The notes under the pieces are model-generated. The model searched no databases, was not told where the DNA came from, and was given only the letters and a program-made list of their open reading frames with translations. A program made the position numbers and the translations under genes. 64,000 nucleotides of DNA from Staphylococcus lutrae (GTDB taxonomy: Bacteria > Bacillota > Bacilli > Staphylococcales > Staphylococcaceae). Location: contig NZ_CP020773.1 of NCBI RefSeq assembly GCF_002101335.1, positions 372,001-436,000 on the forward strand, written 5' to 3'. Below are positions 1 to 8,743 of this stretch, piece by piece; positions within the stretch are counted from its first letter, which is position 1; each line of letters starts with the position of its first letter.

Positions 1-2
1 GC

Positions 3-392
3 ATCCGTCCTACAGATGTGCAAGATGCCCCTTATTTTACAACCGTTTATCCCTATATGATGTCATTTATTGGGTCACTTCCCGTTGTGGCACATAACGC
101 TGCCTTTGATATGTCCGTCCTACATGCCAGTATTCAGGCTGCGCAACTTGCCACACCTCGTATGACTTACTTTTGTTCGTATCAATTGGCAAAGCGTACG
201 ATTGCGACAGAGCGTCATGGACTTAAACACATGATGGATCATTTCAAACTTGATTTTCATGGGCATCATGATGCGTTAAATGATGCTCAAGCCTGTGCAA
301 TGATTACGTATCGCCTGCTCAAACATTACCCGAGTCTGGACCATGTGCTTCAAATTTATGGAAAACAATTGACCGATAAAGACGAACTATAA
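3..392 (+). CDS. DEDDh 3'-5' exonuclease (PolC/DnaQ-type), C-terminal part
   Basis: The reading frame is already open at the first base, so this is the C-terminal part of a gene that begins outside the window. It shows the ExoII motif HNAAFD near residue 33 of the visible part. It also shows the ExoIII motif HDALND near residue 92, with the histidine of the DEDDh class. The family removes nucleotides from DNA 3' ends and acts in proofreading or repair. It lies next to dinB, the same neighbourhood as in S. aureus. Its stop codon overlaps the convergent dinB stop by 6 bp, so the two mRNAs overlap tail to tail. The substrate cannot be told from this fragment. Confidence 0.8.
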   Translation: MRPTDVQDAPYFTTVYPYMMSFIGSLPVVAHNAAFDMSVLHASIQAAQLATPRMTYFCSYQLAKRTIATERHGLKHMMDHFKLDFHGHHDALNDAQACAMITYRLLKHYPSLDHVLQIYGKQLTDKDEL

Positions 393-1457
393 AAAATCAT
401 ATATTGTCATATTTCTAAAAAAAGCATCCTGTAAGCCCCCCACTGTCACACCAACGAGTCGTATAGGAACTTCTGCCTCTTTCAACTCATAATACAAATC
501 AAAAGCTATTTGATATATTTCCTCTGCATCTCTGACGGGGGTCAATAAACTTTGTTGTTTTGAAAAGTTTTCGAACTGTCCTGTTTTAATTTTAACGGTA
601 ACCGTTCGACCCGCCTTGTTTAATTGTTCAAGCCGTTGCGCAATTTTCTGACTCAGCATTTCAATTTTTTGCAGTATTTCTTCATCATCATTTGTATCAA
701 GTGAAAAGGTCCGTTCTGCCCCAACACTTTTACGAACCCTTTCTGACTTTACTTCTCTATCATCATGCCCCCTTACCCGTTCATACAAATGGTGCCCACG
801 TTTACCGAATAGATATACCAATTCTCGTTCCGATTTTTCATATAAATCACGCCCATTGTAAATGCCATTTTTATGCATTTTTTCTTTCGAAGCTTTCCCA
901 ACACCTGGAAAATCTCCGATATCTAGAGCCATTAAGATGTCATGAACATGTTGATAATCTATAATCGTTAAACCATTCGGCTTATTCATACCACTCGCGA
1001 GTTTCGCTAAAAACTTATTATACGAGACACCTGCGCTTGCTGTCAGCTGTGTTTTTAAATATATGTCACGACGAATATATTGTGCAATTTTTGAGGCTGG
1101 AAGATCCGGGCGCACAAGTTCAGTAATATCTAAGTAAGCTTCATCTAAAGAAAGCGGTTCTACCCACTCAGTATAGCTTTTAAAAATGTCCATAATATCT
1201 TGAGAAGCTGCCTTATATGCTTCAAAGCGCGGGGTGATGTAGTAACCATCCGGACACAATTGGTATGCACGCGCCATTGGCATTGCAGAATGTACCCCCA
1301 TCGCACGCGCTTCATATGACGCAGTAGAAACGACGCCTCGACCACTTGCTTTCCCTCCAACGATAACCGGTTTACCCCGTAAGTTCGGATTATCTCTCAC
1401 TTCAACTTGTGCAAAAAAGTAATCCATATCAATGTGTATGATACGTCGCGCTTTCAC
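387..1457 (-). CDS. dinB: DNA polymerase IV (Y-family translesion polymerase)
   Basis: Error-prone Y-family polymerase that extends primers past DNA lesions. The N-terminus shows [12 protein letters not shown] (first catalytic Asp) and the palm motif SLDEAYLD (catalytic Asp-Glu). Thumb helix-hairpin-helix residues ([11 protein letters not shown]) and the little-finger domain follow. I chose the GTG at 1457 because an AGGAGG-type SD lies just upstream. That gives 356 residues, the usual staphylococcal length. An ATG 51 bp upstream is open in frame but has no SD and adds residues unlike the family. The C-terminus ends in NMTIYDFL and shows no clear beta-clamp-binding QL motif. Confidence 0.95.
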   Translation of the reverse strand: MKARRIIHIDMDYFFAQVEVRDNPNLRGKPVIVGGKASGRGVVSTASYEARAMGVHSAMPMARAYQLCPDGYYITPRFEAYKAASQDIMDIFKSYTEWVEPLSLDEAYLDITELVRPDLPASKIAQYIRRDIYLKTQLTASAGVSYNKFLAKLASGMNKPNGLTIIDYQHVHDILMALDIGDFPGVGKASKEKMHKNGIYNGRDLYEKSERELVYLFGKRGHHLYERVRGHDDREVKSERVRKSVGAERTFSLDTNDDEEILQKIEMLSQKIAQRLEQLNKAGRTVTVKIKTGQFENFSKQQSLLTPVRDAEEIYQIAFDLYYELKEAEVPIRLVGVTVGGLQDAFFRNMTIYDFL

Positions 1458-1559
1458 CGAGATTCCTCCTTCCTTAAAATTTCGTGCTATACAATCATCA
1501 TACTTCAAAAATAAAGAACCTTCACACGTAAATCATGACGTGGAAGATTCATTGTGGAA

Positions 1560-2099
1560 TTAAGCCGAATGTTCCGTCGGCTTTTTACGATAAACGACTA
1601 AACCTGCTTCAGTCATTTCAAAATACTGCGCTTTTTTATCTCTTAACGCTAAAAACACTAAGTAAAATGACAATAAGCTATATCCCATATAAATCGCAAA
1701 CATAAAAATAATCGATGTGTAAGGGACATTGATGAATACAATGAATATCAGCATCCCTACCAATGCGATAGGCATTAACATCGTCGTTGAAAATGTCATT
1801 CGATTAAAATAATAGTGCGGTAAAAAGGTTAATAAAACCCCATTTCTAATTTGATATGTCCGTGATTGAGCGGAGATGAGTTTCAATAATATCATCTTAA
1901 TCACTTCATGACACAACACGACAACTAAAAATCCTAAAATGCCTATGACAATATTCATTAAAAAGTGCTGTTCTTGTAACGAAATGATCGCCATTGACCA
2001 TTTATAGCTTAATACGATAAAAGCAAGAACAACAATAAATTGAAGCAATAAAAATCGTTTCATGATTTGTTTGTTTTGAAAAAGATCGATTTTATACAC
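1560..2099 (-). CDS. DUF3267-like integral membrane protein
   Basis: A 179-residue protein with four or five hydrophobic segments (about residues 14-35, 46-70, 101-125, 127-155) and a C-terminal cytosolic tail ending near KKPTEHSA. It has a CHEVIKM sequence near residue 63. This resembles the HE part of the DUF3267 putative zincin family, but the second histidine of HExxH is absent, so peptidase activity is doubtful. A -10-like TATAAT lies at 2146-2151 on the minus strand. Similar proteins sit next to dinB in other staphylococci. Function unknown. Confidence 0.7.
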   Translation of the reverse strand: MYKIDLFQNKQIMKRFLLLQFIVVLAFIVLSYKWSMAIISLQEQHFLMNIVIGILGFLVVVLCHEVIKMILLKLISAQSRTYQIRNGVLLTFLPHYYFNRMTFSTTMLMPIALVGMLIFIVFINVPYTSIIFMFAIYMGYSLLSFYLVFLALRDKKAQYFEMTEAGLVVYRKKPTEHSA

Positions 2100-2487
2100 G
2101 CATTCACCCTCTTATGATGTATCGTTTAGCTTCATGGTCATTCTTATTATACCTTAGCTATGCAAGCAAATTGTGCGACTTGAGCCCTAAATTTATCCCA
2201 TTGATCACTTTGTACATTTCACTTCCATATTCATGAGGCGTTGAAGACACATTTCAGCTACTAGTTTAGCACTTTTCATCAGATTTTGAAATATTTCAAT
2301 CTTACAGAGGATATATACTAATTTTTGCTTCAACTCCAAATATCACTTATATATCGCAGGACCATTCATAAATATTGATTTGCATATATTTGACATCATA
2401 TTACGCTTCACGAATCACAAAAAAAGACACCTATAAGTATAAGTGCCTTGTCATCAAATGATATTGTCTATAAAAATTTACATAACG
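2100..2487. other. Intergenic spacer with one terminator
   Basis: There is no convincing gene in these 388 bases. A 24-codon minus-strand ORF starting near 2279 lacks an SD. The right part holds the terminator of the ABC-F gene (listed separately). The left edge carries the likely -10 of the membrane-protein gene. Confidence 0.6.
2418..2452 (-). terminator. Rho-independent terminator of the YcaO/ABC-F operon
   Basis: On the minus strand, arms AAGGCACTTATA and TATAGGTGTCTT form a hairpin followed by a T run. It lies about 35 bp after the stop of the ABC-F gene, so it closes the four-gene operon. Confidence 0.8.
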
Positions 2488-3864
2488 CTATAACAATCTA
2501 CATTTCTTAAAGGTATCCATATCTAGAATTGTAGTCGCTAAATGTTGCACAAAATACTGATCATGACTCACAAATATCAGTATGCCTGAATATGCAGCAA
2601 GCACCTTTTCTACTGCTTCGATAGCTTTTATATCTAAAAAGTTGGTCATTTCATCTAAAATCAAAATATCAGACTCAGCAACTAAGAGCGACAATAATGA
2701 AACTTTCACACGTTCCCCTTGGCTTAAATCTCCTACTAACCGAAATGCCTTGTCTCTTTTAAAATCTAACAACGCCAACAAAGTTCTAATGTGATGTTCG
2801 CTTAAATGCCCATTCGTCGCTTCGACAATCGTTTCAAATACCGTCATCTTTGGGTCTAAGTACTGAAAATAATTTTGTCGAAAATAACAAATTTTATATG
2901 TAGACGGTAAAACTGAAACCAAGTCATTCAAATAAGTGGTTTTGCCTACACCATTTCTTCCGATAATTCCTAATTTATCACCACTAGTTAAATGAATAGT
3001 TGGGGTATGCCACAAGCTTTTATGACCCATTTTCGCTTCGTGACTAGGAATGATGATTTTTCTTTTTGGTAAACGATGAAGTTGTGATAAAAAGGAAATA
3101 TCATATTGATCTTCGACACGATCAGGTTGTTTTAACTGTTCTAACCTATTTTGTTGTTGCGTAATCCTTTTCTGGTGTTTCTTTTGTTTCACACCGATCT
3201 TCGTTTTGACACCAGCAATACGATATTCTGAGCCACTCATCTTCTTAGGTTTTCCCTTTTTCTGATTTTGCTTTTCTTTCATCATTTGAAGTGATTGTTT
3301 TATTTTCTTCTTTTCCTTCTGATATTGTTTCAAGTCATGTTCATATTGAGATAATTGAATCATACGTTCTCGCATATAATCTGAAAAAGAACCATGATAT
3401 TCTGTTATTTTTCCTTGCTCTATCAACCAAATTTTAGTTGCAACTGCATCTAAAAAAGCCCGATCATGGCTCGCTATACAAAAAGAAGATGGGGAGCGCT
3501 TAATCGTTCTCACTACTTTTTTAATATGCTGTTGATCTAAAAACGTTGTAGGTTCATCCAACAAATAGAGAGGCACGGACTGTCTTAATGCGTTGAGAAA
3601 ATTTGAAATACTTAATTCTCCACCACTTTGCGTCGTATCCTCCGTTATACAGAGTTCACTAAAATAAGTCAGAAGATTGCCCGAAATATGGCCAGTATAA
3701 TCGCTTAACTGTCCTGATAACATTTTTAACAAACACGTCTTTCCAGCCCCGTTCTTTCCGATGAGGCCAATGACATCGCCTTCCTCAATCGTTAAATCAT
3801 CCGCTTCAAATAATAATTTTCCACCTATCTCACACCTGATGTCTTTAAGTGTTAATACAGACAT
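2488..3864 (-). CDS. ABC-F ATPase of the antibiotic-resistance type (Vga/Lsa/Sal-like)
   Basis: Soluble protein with two ATP-binding cassettes and no membrane segment. NBD1 has Walker A GKNGAGKT, a short distance to signature SGGE, and Walker B LLDEPTT. NBD2 has Walker A GRNGVGKT, signature LSQGER and Walker B LILDEMT. Between them is a Lys/Gln-rich helical linker of about 100 residues, as in Vga(A), where this linker reaches the peptidyl transferase centre. Such proteins displace ribosome-bound pleuromutilin, lincosamide or streptogramin A drugs. The protein lacks the C-terminal extension of Vga(A). I chose the ATG at 3864, preceded by GGGGTGA, over one 36 bp upstream. It is the last gene of the YcaO operon and starts 13 bp after the MFS stop, so self-immunity is the likely role. 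Confidence 0.8.
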   Translation of the reverse strand: MSVLTLKDIRCEIGGKLLFEADDLTIEEGDVIGLIGKNGAGKTCLLKMLSGQLSDYTGHISGNLLTYFSELCITEDTTQSGGELSISNFLNALRQSVPLYLLDEPTTFLDQQHIKKVVRTIKRSPSSFCIASHDRAFLDAVATKIWLIEQGKITEYHGSFSDYMRERMIQLSQYEHDLKQYQKEKKKIKQSLQMMKEKQNQKKGKPKKMSGSEYRIAGVKTKIGVKQKKHQKRITQQQNRLEQLKQPDRVEDQYDISFLSQLHRLPKRKIIIPSHEAKMGHKSLWHTPTIHLTSGDKLGIIGRNGVGKTTYLNDLVSVLPSTYKICYFRQNYFQYLDPKMTVFETIVEATNGHLSEHHIRTLLALLDFKRDKAFRLVGDLSQGERVKVSLLSLLVAESDILILDEMTNFLDIKAIEAVEKVLAAYSGILIFVSHDQYFVQHLATTILDMDTFKKCRLL

Positions 3865-3877
3865 ATCACTCACCCCT

Positions 3878-5068
3878 TTAATCAAATACCGTTTCAACAT
3901 CTGCTAGGAAGCGAATACTCCAGGTAGCTAGCAACATGAGTGAAGACAACAATATAATTAACAGAGGTATTGTGAAAAGCGAAACGAGAAATCCCGACAT
4001 GATGGCTGCCACGGGATTGACTAATGAAAAGAGCGTTAAAATTGCCCCAAAAACACTGCCAATCATATCTCTAGGGACTTTCAATTGAATCTTTCCAAAA
4101 TAGAGAATAGAGAAAATCGTGTTGATCAAAGCATACAAAAACCAGCACAACAGCATTCCTGTATAGGCAAGCGCACTGTTAGGAATAAGTAAAACAAGTC
4201 CTAATAACAACAAGACGTAACTCTGTGTAAACAATGTTCTCTTAAATAAACGATATTTATCTTTAACATCATAGAAGTATTTCGCAAATATGATGCCACC
4301 TAAGACACCTCCTAAGGCAAAGGAGAGCTCCATGCCACTATAAGAGGTTTCTAAAAATGAAAAACTGTCATTGGCAATTTTAGGTAAGAGCAAAAAGATA
4401 CTCCAAAACGAGAAATTCATAACCAATGCAACTGGAATAAGGTTACGAATGTAAGGCGTTTTAAAGATATAACTCGCCCCCTGCTTCATATTATTAAGGA
4501 CTGAAGTAGACTGCAATGGCGTTTCCACCATCAGTCCTACAAGTAAAATTGTTGCGATGGCAGTGATAAGAAATGTCACAAAAACAATCATTGTAAAAGA
4601 GAGAAATGAAATATAAACTGCAGATAAAACAATCGCCATAATGGATGCAACCTGTGTTGAACTCGAAACCACAGAGTTAATACGAAAAAGCTCCTCATCA
4701 CTGCTGGCTAAAAATGGAACCAATGATTCTAACGTAGGTGACTGTAAACCTCCTATCACTGTTGAACCAAACATAAACAGTGGCAACAAAATTTCCATGT
4801 TCACAACCTTTTCTAATACCAACACCATCAAAAGTAATCCGACTTTAAAGAAGTTCAGAGCTTTGATGAAAAATAGCTTGTTCATACTGTCTGAGATGCC
4901 ACCACCAAGACTTGAGAGAAACACGCCACTTAATTGTCCAAAACCGATGATTGAAATGATGATTTGACTAGAGAAATATTGATAAGCAAACCAATATATA
5001 TAAATGGTTAAGGCTGAAGACATCATCGTTGTTAAAAAATCTGATGCGATAATTCTGTTAGTTTTCAT
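3878..5068 (-). CDS. MFS transporter, probable peptide or drug exporter
   Basis: A 396-residue polytopic protein with roughly 12 hydrophobic segments and the MFS loop 2-3 pattern (GGGISD near residue 58). It resembles the MFS drug exporters grouped with macrolide efflux proteins. It lies 10 bp downstream of the YcaO gene and 13 bp upstream of the ABC-F gene, clearly in one transcript. Context suggests that it exports the modified product of the operon, but substrate specificity cannot be read from sequence. Confidence 0.75.
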   Translation of the reverse strand: MKTNRIIASDFLTTMMSSALTIYIYWFAYQYFSSQIIISIIGFGQLSGVFLSSLGGGISDSMNKLFFIKALNFFKVGLLLMVLVLEKVVNMEILLPLFMFGSTVIGGLQSPTLESLVPFLASSDEELFRINSVVSSSTQVASIMAIVLSAVYISFLSFTMIVFVTFLITAIATILLVGLMVETPLQSTSVLNNMKQGASYIFKTPYIRNLIPVALVMNFSFWSIFLLLPKIANDSFSFLETSYSGMELSFALGGVLGGIIFAKYFYDVKDKYRLFKRTLFTQSYVLLLLGLVLLIPNSALAYTGMLLCWFLYALINTIFSILYFGKIQLKVPRDMIGSVFGAILTLFSLVNPVAAIMSGFLVSLFTIPLLIILLSSLMLLATWSIRFLADVETVFD

Positions 5069-5078
5069 AACTCACCTT

Positions 5079-6122
5079 CTATATGAACGGAAAATCTTCT
5101 TTAATCCTGACTTCCTTCTTGTTTACTCTGAAGAATCGTTTAGTTAAAGGAACCGTTTCACTAGACAGGGTCGGTTGTAATTCATAACAGTACGCTTTCA
5201 CTAAGTATCCTTTATCAGCAGAAATACAAGAATAATATATATCATATTTATTAATGGCTGTTTTCAAATTCAATATCTCTTTATATTCGGATAAATTACT
5301 CAATGGACTATCACTAATAAAATCAGGATACTTAAAACTAGTACGGATTTTTTTAAAATGAATGAACTCATACCTTAAACCCACAATACATGAAATCGCT
5401 TCAAAAATTGCATGTTTAACTGCACCTTTAATTTCAAAATGTGCTGCACTCCCATAAGTAATTGATGGAAAGTCATCTTGCTTGAGGATACACACAACCA
5501 CATAAACACCTAAATCATTTTCAATATCTAATAGCGTGATATCTATACCTTGATTCAATAATTGATTTCTAATAATTTTTATATCCTCATCAATATTCTC
5601 ATTAATCATAATAATTCTACTTGATGTTTCTCTATGCCACCACAAAGTAACAATATCCTTTTCTATTAATTCCATAGCCGCCTTGACTTTAGCAAGTGCA
5701 ATATCTCGAGCATAAGAATAACCCTCTTGAGGACTAAAAGTTAGCCCTATCCCTTTTGTTTTTTCATAATAGACACTTAATTCTTTCGGTATATACTTCA
5801 AAGATCCGTCTTTGTAGTTATAAAAAGGGACATACTCAACATTCTTTCGATTATACCAATTCACATCTTGGATAGTTCGTTTTTGCCACATAAACGGATG
5901 AAGATGAATGGGTAGTTTAAAATCACCTAAGGATTTCCCTCCGAAAAATACAGATGGGAAAGATTTACTTGAAATAAGCATTAACTCCATAAACTCATCT
6001 TTAGTAGCTTTTATCGCTTCCTTTTCTATAATTCTTGTAGCACATGGTCTAAATGAGTTTCCCTCTGTAAAGTGATATGTGTAAAATCCTGAAACCCCAT
6101 GTTCAGAAACATTCTCTAACAT
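5079..6122 (-). CDS. YcaO-domain protein (azoline- or thioamide-forming type)
   Basis: A 347-residue protein recognisable as YcaO. It has a glycine-led helix with Glu and Lys/Asp spacing (EGYSYARDIALAKVKAAMEL, about residues 124-143). A second helix pattern follows (GSAAHFEIKGAVKHAIFEAI, about residues 220-239), and the C-terminus ends DFPFI, a variant of the YcaO Pro-rich tail. YcaO enzymes use ATP to activate peptide backbone amides, making azolines, thioamides or amidines in RiPPs. No separate E1-like/ThiF partner or FMN dehydrogenase is encoded nearby. The start is the ATG with AGGGGG six bases upstream, not the ATG 39 bp earlier. It follows the 249-residue gene after about 50 bp. Confidence 0.78.
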   Translation of the reverse strand: MLENVSEHGVSGFYTYHFTEGNSFRPCATRIIEKEAIKATKDEFMELMLISSKSFPSVFFGGKSLGDFKLPIHLHPFMWQKRTIQDVNWYNRKNVEYVPFYNYKDGSLKYIPKELSVYYEKTKGIGLTFSPQEGYSYARDIALAKVKAAMELIEKDIVTLWWHRETSSRIIMINENIDEDIKIIRNQLLNQGIDITLLDIENDLGVYVVVCILKQDDFPSITYGSAAHFEIKGAVKHAIFEAISCIVGLRYEFIHFKKIRTSFKYPDFISDSPLSNLSEYKEILNLKTAINKYDIYYSCISADKGYLVKAYCYELQPTLSSETVPLTKRFFRVNKKEVRIKEDFPFI

Positions 6123-6173
6123 ATTAATCCCCCTACATAAAAAACTGCATCGTATAGACACAGTATATAAAAA

Positions 6174-6923
6174 TCAATTTGCTTTTAGATGCTGTATACT
6201 ATTTTTGTTTGTCTTTGGTAGTAAATCCAATACATCAATCGTCTTACCAGTGACACTTGTATGGGCTGAATATTCAACTAAACATAAGTATGTTAATGAA
6301 CTCGTCAATTCACTGATTTTAGTCAAGGCCATTGCAGTTAACGGCGTAATATCAACTTCAATATCTCTTATTGCAACATGTGATACACCTTGTCGTATAT
6401 ATTTTTCTAATTTTTGATATTCCTCAAATAGATTTTGCAAAGCATTTTCAAATACCATCAACTCATTTTGTTGATAATTTAAATAATCTACTTCTCCTCC
6501 ATTTTTCATAGAATGAATAACAGTCTCCCAAACCTTCGTCTCGTTCGTCACAACTCCTGCTTTTTCAAATAACCCCTTCGCAAATGAATGATCAAACTTT
6601 TTATATTGGTTTACTGAACCACTTTTTAATTGACTAAATTTAAACAAAGGCGCAATTTCATTGTAACTATTGATAAGTGAATTTCTAGCACTCTGTAAAT
6701 TAGTAATCGCCTCCTGAAAGGCAAGTAATGCTTTTTTATAAGCAACTAGGGCTTTATCATTATCATCAATTTCTAAAAGGGTAAACTCTTCAACCCACGC
6801 GTTTGCATTATAAAAATTTTCAAAACATTTAAACAAATATTTTGTATAAGAAGCATATTCTAAGCGATACATATCATTCTTTACGACTCTATTGTTGGAA
6901 AGCCCACAATTAATACCACCCAT
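6174..6923 (-). CDS. Unrecognised helical protein, first gene of the YcaO operon
   Basis: I do not recognise this 249-residue protein. It begins MGGINCGLSNN and then is predicted to be mostly helical. An Ala/Lys-rich stretch lies around residues 55-90, a Glu-rich helix around 150-175, and a hydrophobic Leu/Ala/Thr helix around 190-215. There is no signal peptide or clear catalytic motif. It has a strong SD (AGGGGG) and sits behind its own promoter. It could be a leader-binding partner of the YcaO enzyme, or its Gly/Cys/Ser/Asn-rich N-terminus could itself be a substrate, because no short precursor ORF is visible nearby. Both ideas are inference. Confidence 0.6.
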   Translation of the reverse strand: MGGINCGLSNNRVVKNDMYRLEYASYTKYLFKCFENFYNANAWVEEFTLLEIDDNDKALVAYKKALLAFQEAITNLQSARNSLINSYNEIAPLFKFSQLKSGSVNQYKKFDHSFAKGLFEKAGVVTNETKVWETVIHSMKNGGEVDYLNYQQNELMVFENALQNLFEEYQKLEKYIRQGVSHVAIRDIEVDITPLTAMALTKISELTSSLTYLCLVEYSAHTSVTGKTIDVLDLLPKTNKNSIQHLKAN

Positions 6924-6947
6924 AATGGCACCCCCTCTTAATATTAC

Positions 6948-7000
6948 ACCCTAAATATAACAGATATAGGTTCGAAAGTAAACTTTTTATTCAAAATTTT
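6948..7000 (-). promoter_or_regulatory. Promoter of the YcaO operon
   Basis: On the minus strand TTTACT, 17 bases, then TATATT preceded by TGT (extended -10). It lies about 25 bases before the AGGGGG ribosome site of the 249-residue gene. Spacing and elements fit a housekeeping sigma-A promoter. No transcript data. Confidence 0.55.
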
Positions 7001-7145
7001 CTGAATATTAATTCTAGAAAGATTCTAATAAACGCAAAATATCTAATGTGTCTCAATATTTTTACAATTTTACAAATGTCTATTGACGACAAACTTATTT
7101 ATCAAATCAATTCCGGCGTACTATTCTATATATATCACCAAAACA

Positions 7146-7194
7146 AAAAAGGGCACTCAGTCACATTCTAAAAAATGTCCCTAGAACCCTTTAC
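7146..7194 (-). terminator. Terminator after rlmD
   Basis: Minus-strand arms AAAGGG...CCCTTT enclose an imperfect inner stem (GGGACATT/AATGTGAC) and end in a T run. It lies just after the rlmD stop. Confidence 0.6.
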
Positions 7195-7207
7195 GCTTTA
7201 ACCTATA

Positions 7208-8581
7208 TCAATATTTTCGTTCTAACAATGCTACTGTTTCGACATGTGTCGTATGCGGGAACATATCGACAGGTGTAATCTCTTTTAATTCATATTGCGC
7301 GTTCAGCATTTCGATATCGCGCAATTGTGTACTTGGATTACATGACACATAGACGATACGTTTTGGGGCTAAAGCGTTCAACGTCTCAATAAATGTCGCA
7401 TCGCAGCCTTTGCGTGGTGGATCTACTGTTACCACATCTGGCTGAATCCCCTCTTGTTGCCATTTTAAAATTATGTCTTCAGCAGCACCAGCGACAAATG
7501 TAGTGTTGTTCAAATGATTATTATGAGCATTTCTTTTCGCATCTTCTATTGCTTCTGGCACAACTTCAACACCATACACATGTTGTGCATGCGGTGCCAT
7601 AAATAAACTGATCGTCCCAATGCCACAATACGCATCTAACACCACTTCATTGCCCGTTAAATTCGCATATTGTAACGCTTGACGATACAATTTTTGCGTC
7701 TGTGTCACATTGATTTGATAAAACGACAAATCACCAATTTCGAAAGTCAAATCATCTAACGTATCCTCGATAATGTCTTTACCGTAAATGGTTTTGGACG
7801 TATGCCCCATAATGACATTCGTTTTGTTCGTTTGGAAATTCAACTTGATACTCACAATTTGCGGAAACTGTGTCGTTAAAGCGGTCACAATGTCATTTTG
7901 ATGCGGTAACTTTTTACCGTTGAGCACAAAAATGACCATTACTTCATTCGTATAATATCCTTTACGAATCACGACATGGCGAACGAGACCTTGATGTTTG
8001 TGTTCGTTATAAGCTGGAATGTGATATTTTTCTAGTAAACTTTTAATCACATGCATCATGTCGTTTTGATCATCATTTTGTATGAGACAATGGTCCATAT
8101 CGATAATATCGTGGCTACGTTGACGATAAAAGCCCATTTGTAATTGACCATTATGATTCGTCCCAACCGGAATTTGGGACTTATTTCGATAACGCCAAGG
8201 ATCATCCATACCAATCGTGTCATGAATCGGCACTTCTGTCATTTTTCCTTTATGATGAAACAAATTAATCACTTGTTTACGTTTCATCTCTAATTGCGCA
8301 CGATAGGACAAATGTTGAAGTTGGCATCCCCCACACTGTTGATAATAGTCACATGGCGGTGTCACACGATCTGGGCTCGCCGTTTTCACACTCATCAGCT
8401 TACCAATCGCGAAATTCTTTTTAACTTTAATCACTTTATATTGTACTTCTTCATCAATTAACGTTTGAGGGATAAATATCGGATAGCGATCCTGTTTAAT
8501 CACACCATGACCTTCATGTGTCAAATCAACCACTTTTCCCTCATACACTTCATTTTTCTTTACTAAAACCATCAATTTCAT
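7208..8581 (-). CDS. rlmD: 23S rRNA (uracil-5-)-methyltransferase, RlmD/RlmCD type
   Basis: SAM-dependent tRNA/rRNA m5U methyltransferase family. An N-terminal TRAM domain (about residues 8-65) is followed by iron-sulphur ligands in CDYYQQCGGC (near residue 77). Then come the SAM-binding DAYCGIGTIS motif, VDPPRKGCD, and the catalytic SCNPSTQLRDI. At 457 residues it has the usual length. In Gram-positives a single enzyme of this type can methylate two 23S uridines, so the exact target is not certain. The SD is weak (AAGTGAG), and a start a few codons further in is possible. Confidence 0.9.
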   Translation of the reverse strand: MKLMVLVKKNEVYEGKVVDLTHEGHGVIKQDRYPIFIPQTLIDEEVQYKVIKVKKNFAIGKLMSVKTASPDRVTPPCDYYQQCGGCQLQHLSYRAQLEMKRKQVINLFHHKGKMTEVPIHDTIGMDDPWRYRNKSQIPVGTNHNGQLQMGFYRQRSHDIIDMDHCLIQNDDQNDMMHVIKSLLEKYHIPAYNEHKHQGLVRHVVIRKGYYTNEVMVIFVLNGKKLPHQNDIVTALTTQFPQIVSIKLNFQTNKTNVIMGHTSKTIYGKDIIEDTLDDLTFEIGDLSFYQINVTQTQKLYRQALQYANLTGNEVVLDAYCGIGTISLFMAPHAQHVYGVEVVPEAIEDAKRNAHNNHLNNTTFVAGAAEDIILKWQQEGIQPDVVTVDPPRKGCDATFIETLNALAPKRIVYVSCNPSTQLRDIEMLNAQYELKEITPVDMFPHTTHVETVALLERKY

Positions 8582-8606
8582 CTCACTTTTTTATAAACAG
8601 AATCTA

Positions 8607-8675
8607 CTTCAAAGGGAAAGGAGCAGGACCAAAAACTTAACATCTGAGTCAAATTTCATCGTCCCGCTCCCACGA
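8607..8675. terminator. Bidirectional hairpin between dagK and rlmD
   Basis: Arms GGAGCAGGAC and GTCCCGCTCC are separated by about 36 bases. It matches the common staphylococcal intergenic GGGAC-type inverted repeat. It probably terminates dagK transcription before rlmD. A similar element is at 44869-44915. Confidence 0.5.
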
Positions 8676-8743
8676 GAGTAACGTCATTACATCATGCGGT
8701 TTCGCGTACACTACCTATTTATTTTCAGCACACCTTTGCATCG

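Noticed and set aside
2205..2279. 24-codon minus-strand ORF downstream of the ABC-F gene as a YcaO precursor
   Set aside because: No SD, lies beyond the operon terminator, and lacks a Gly/Ser/Cys-rich core.
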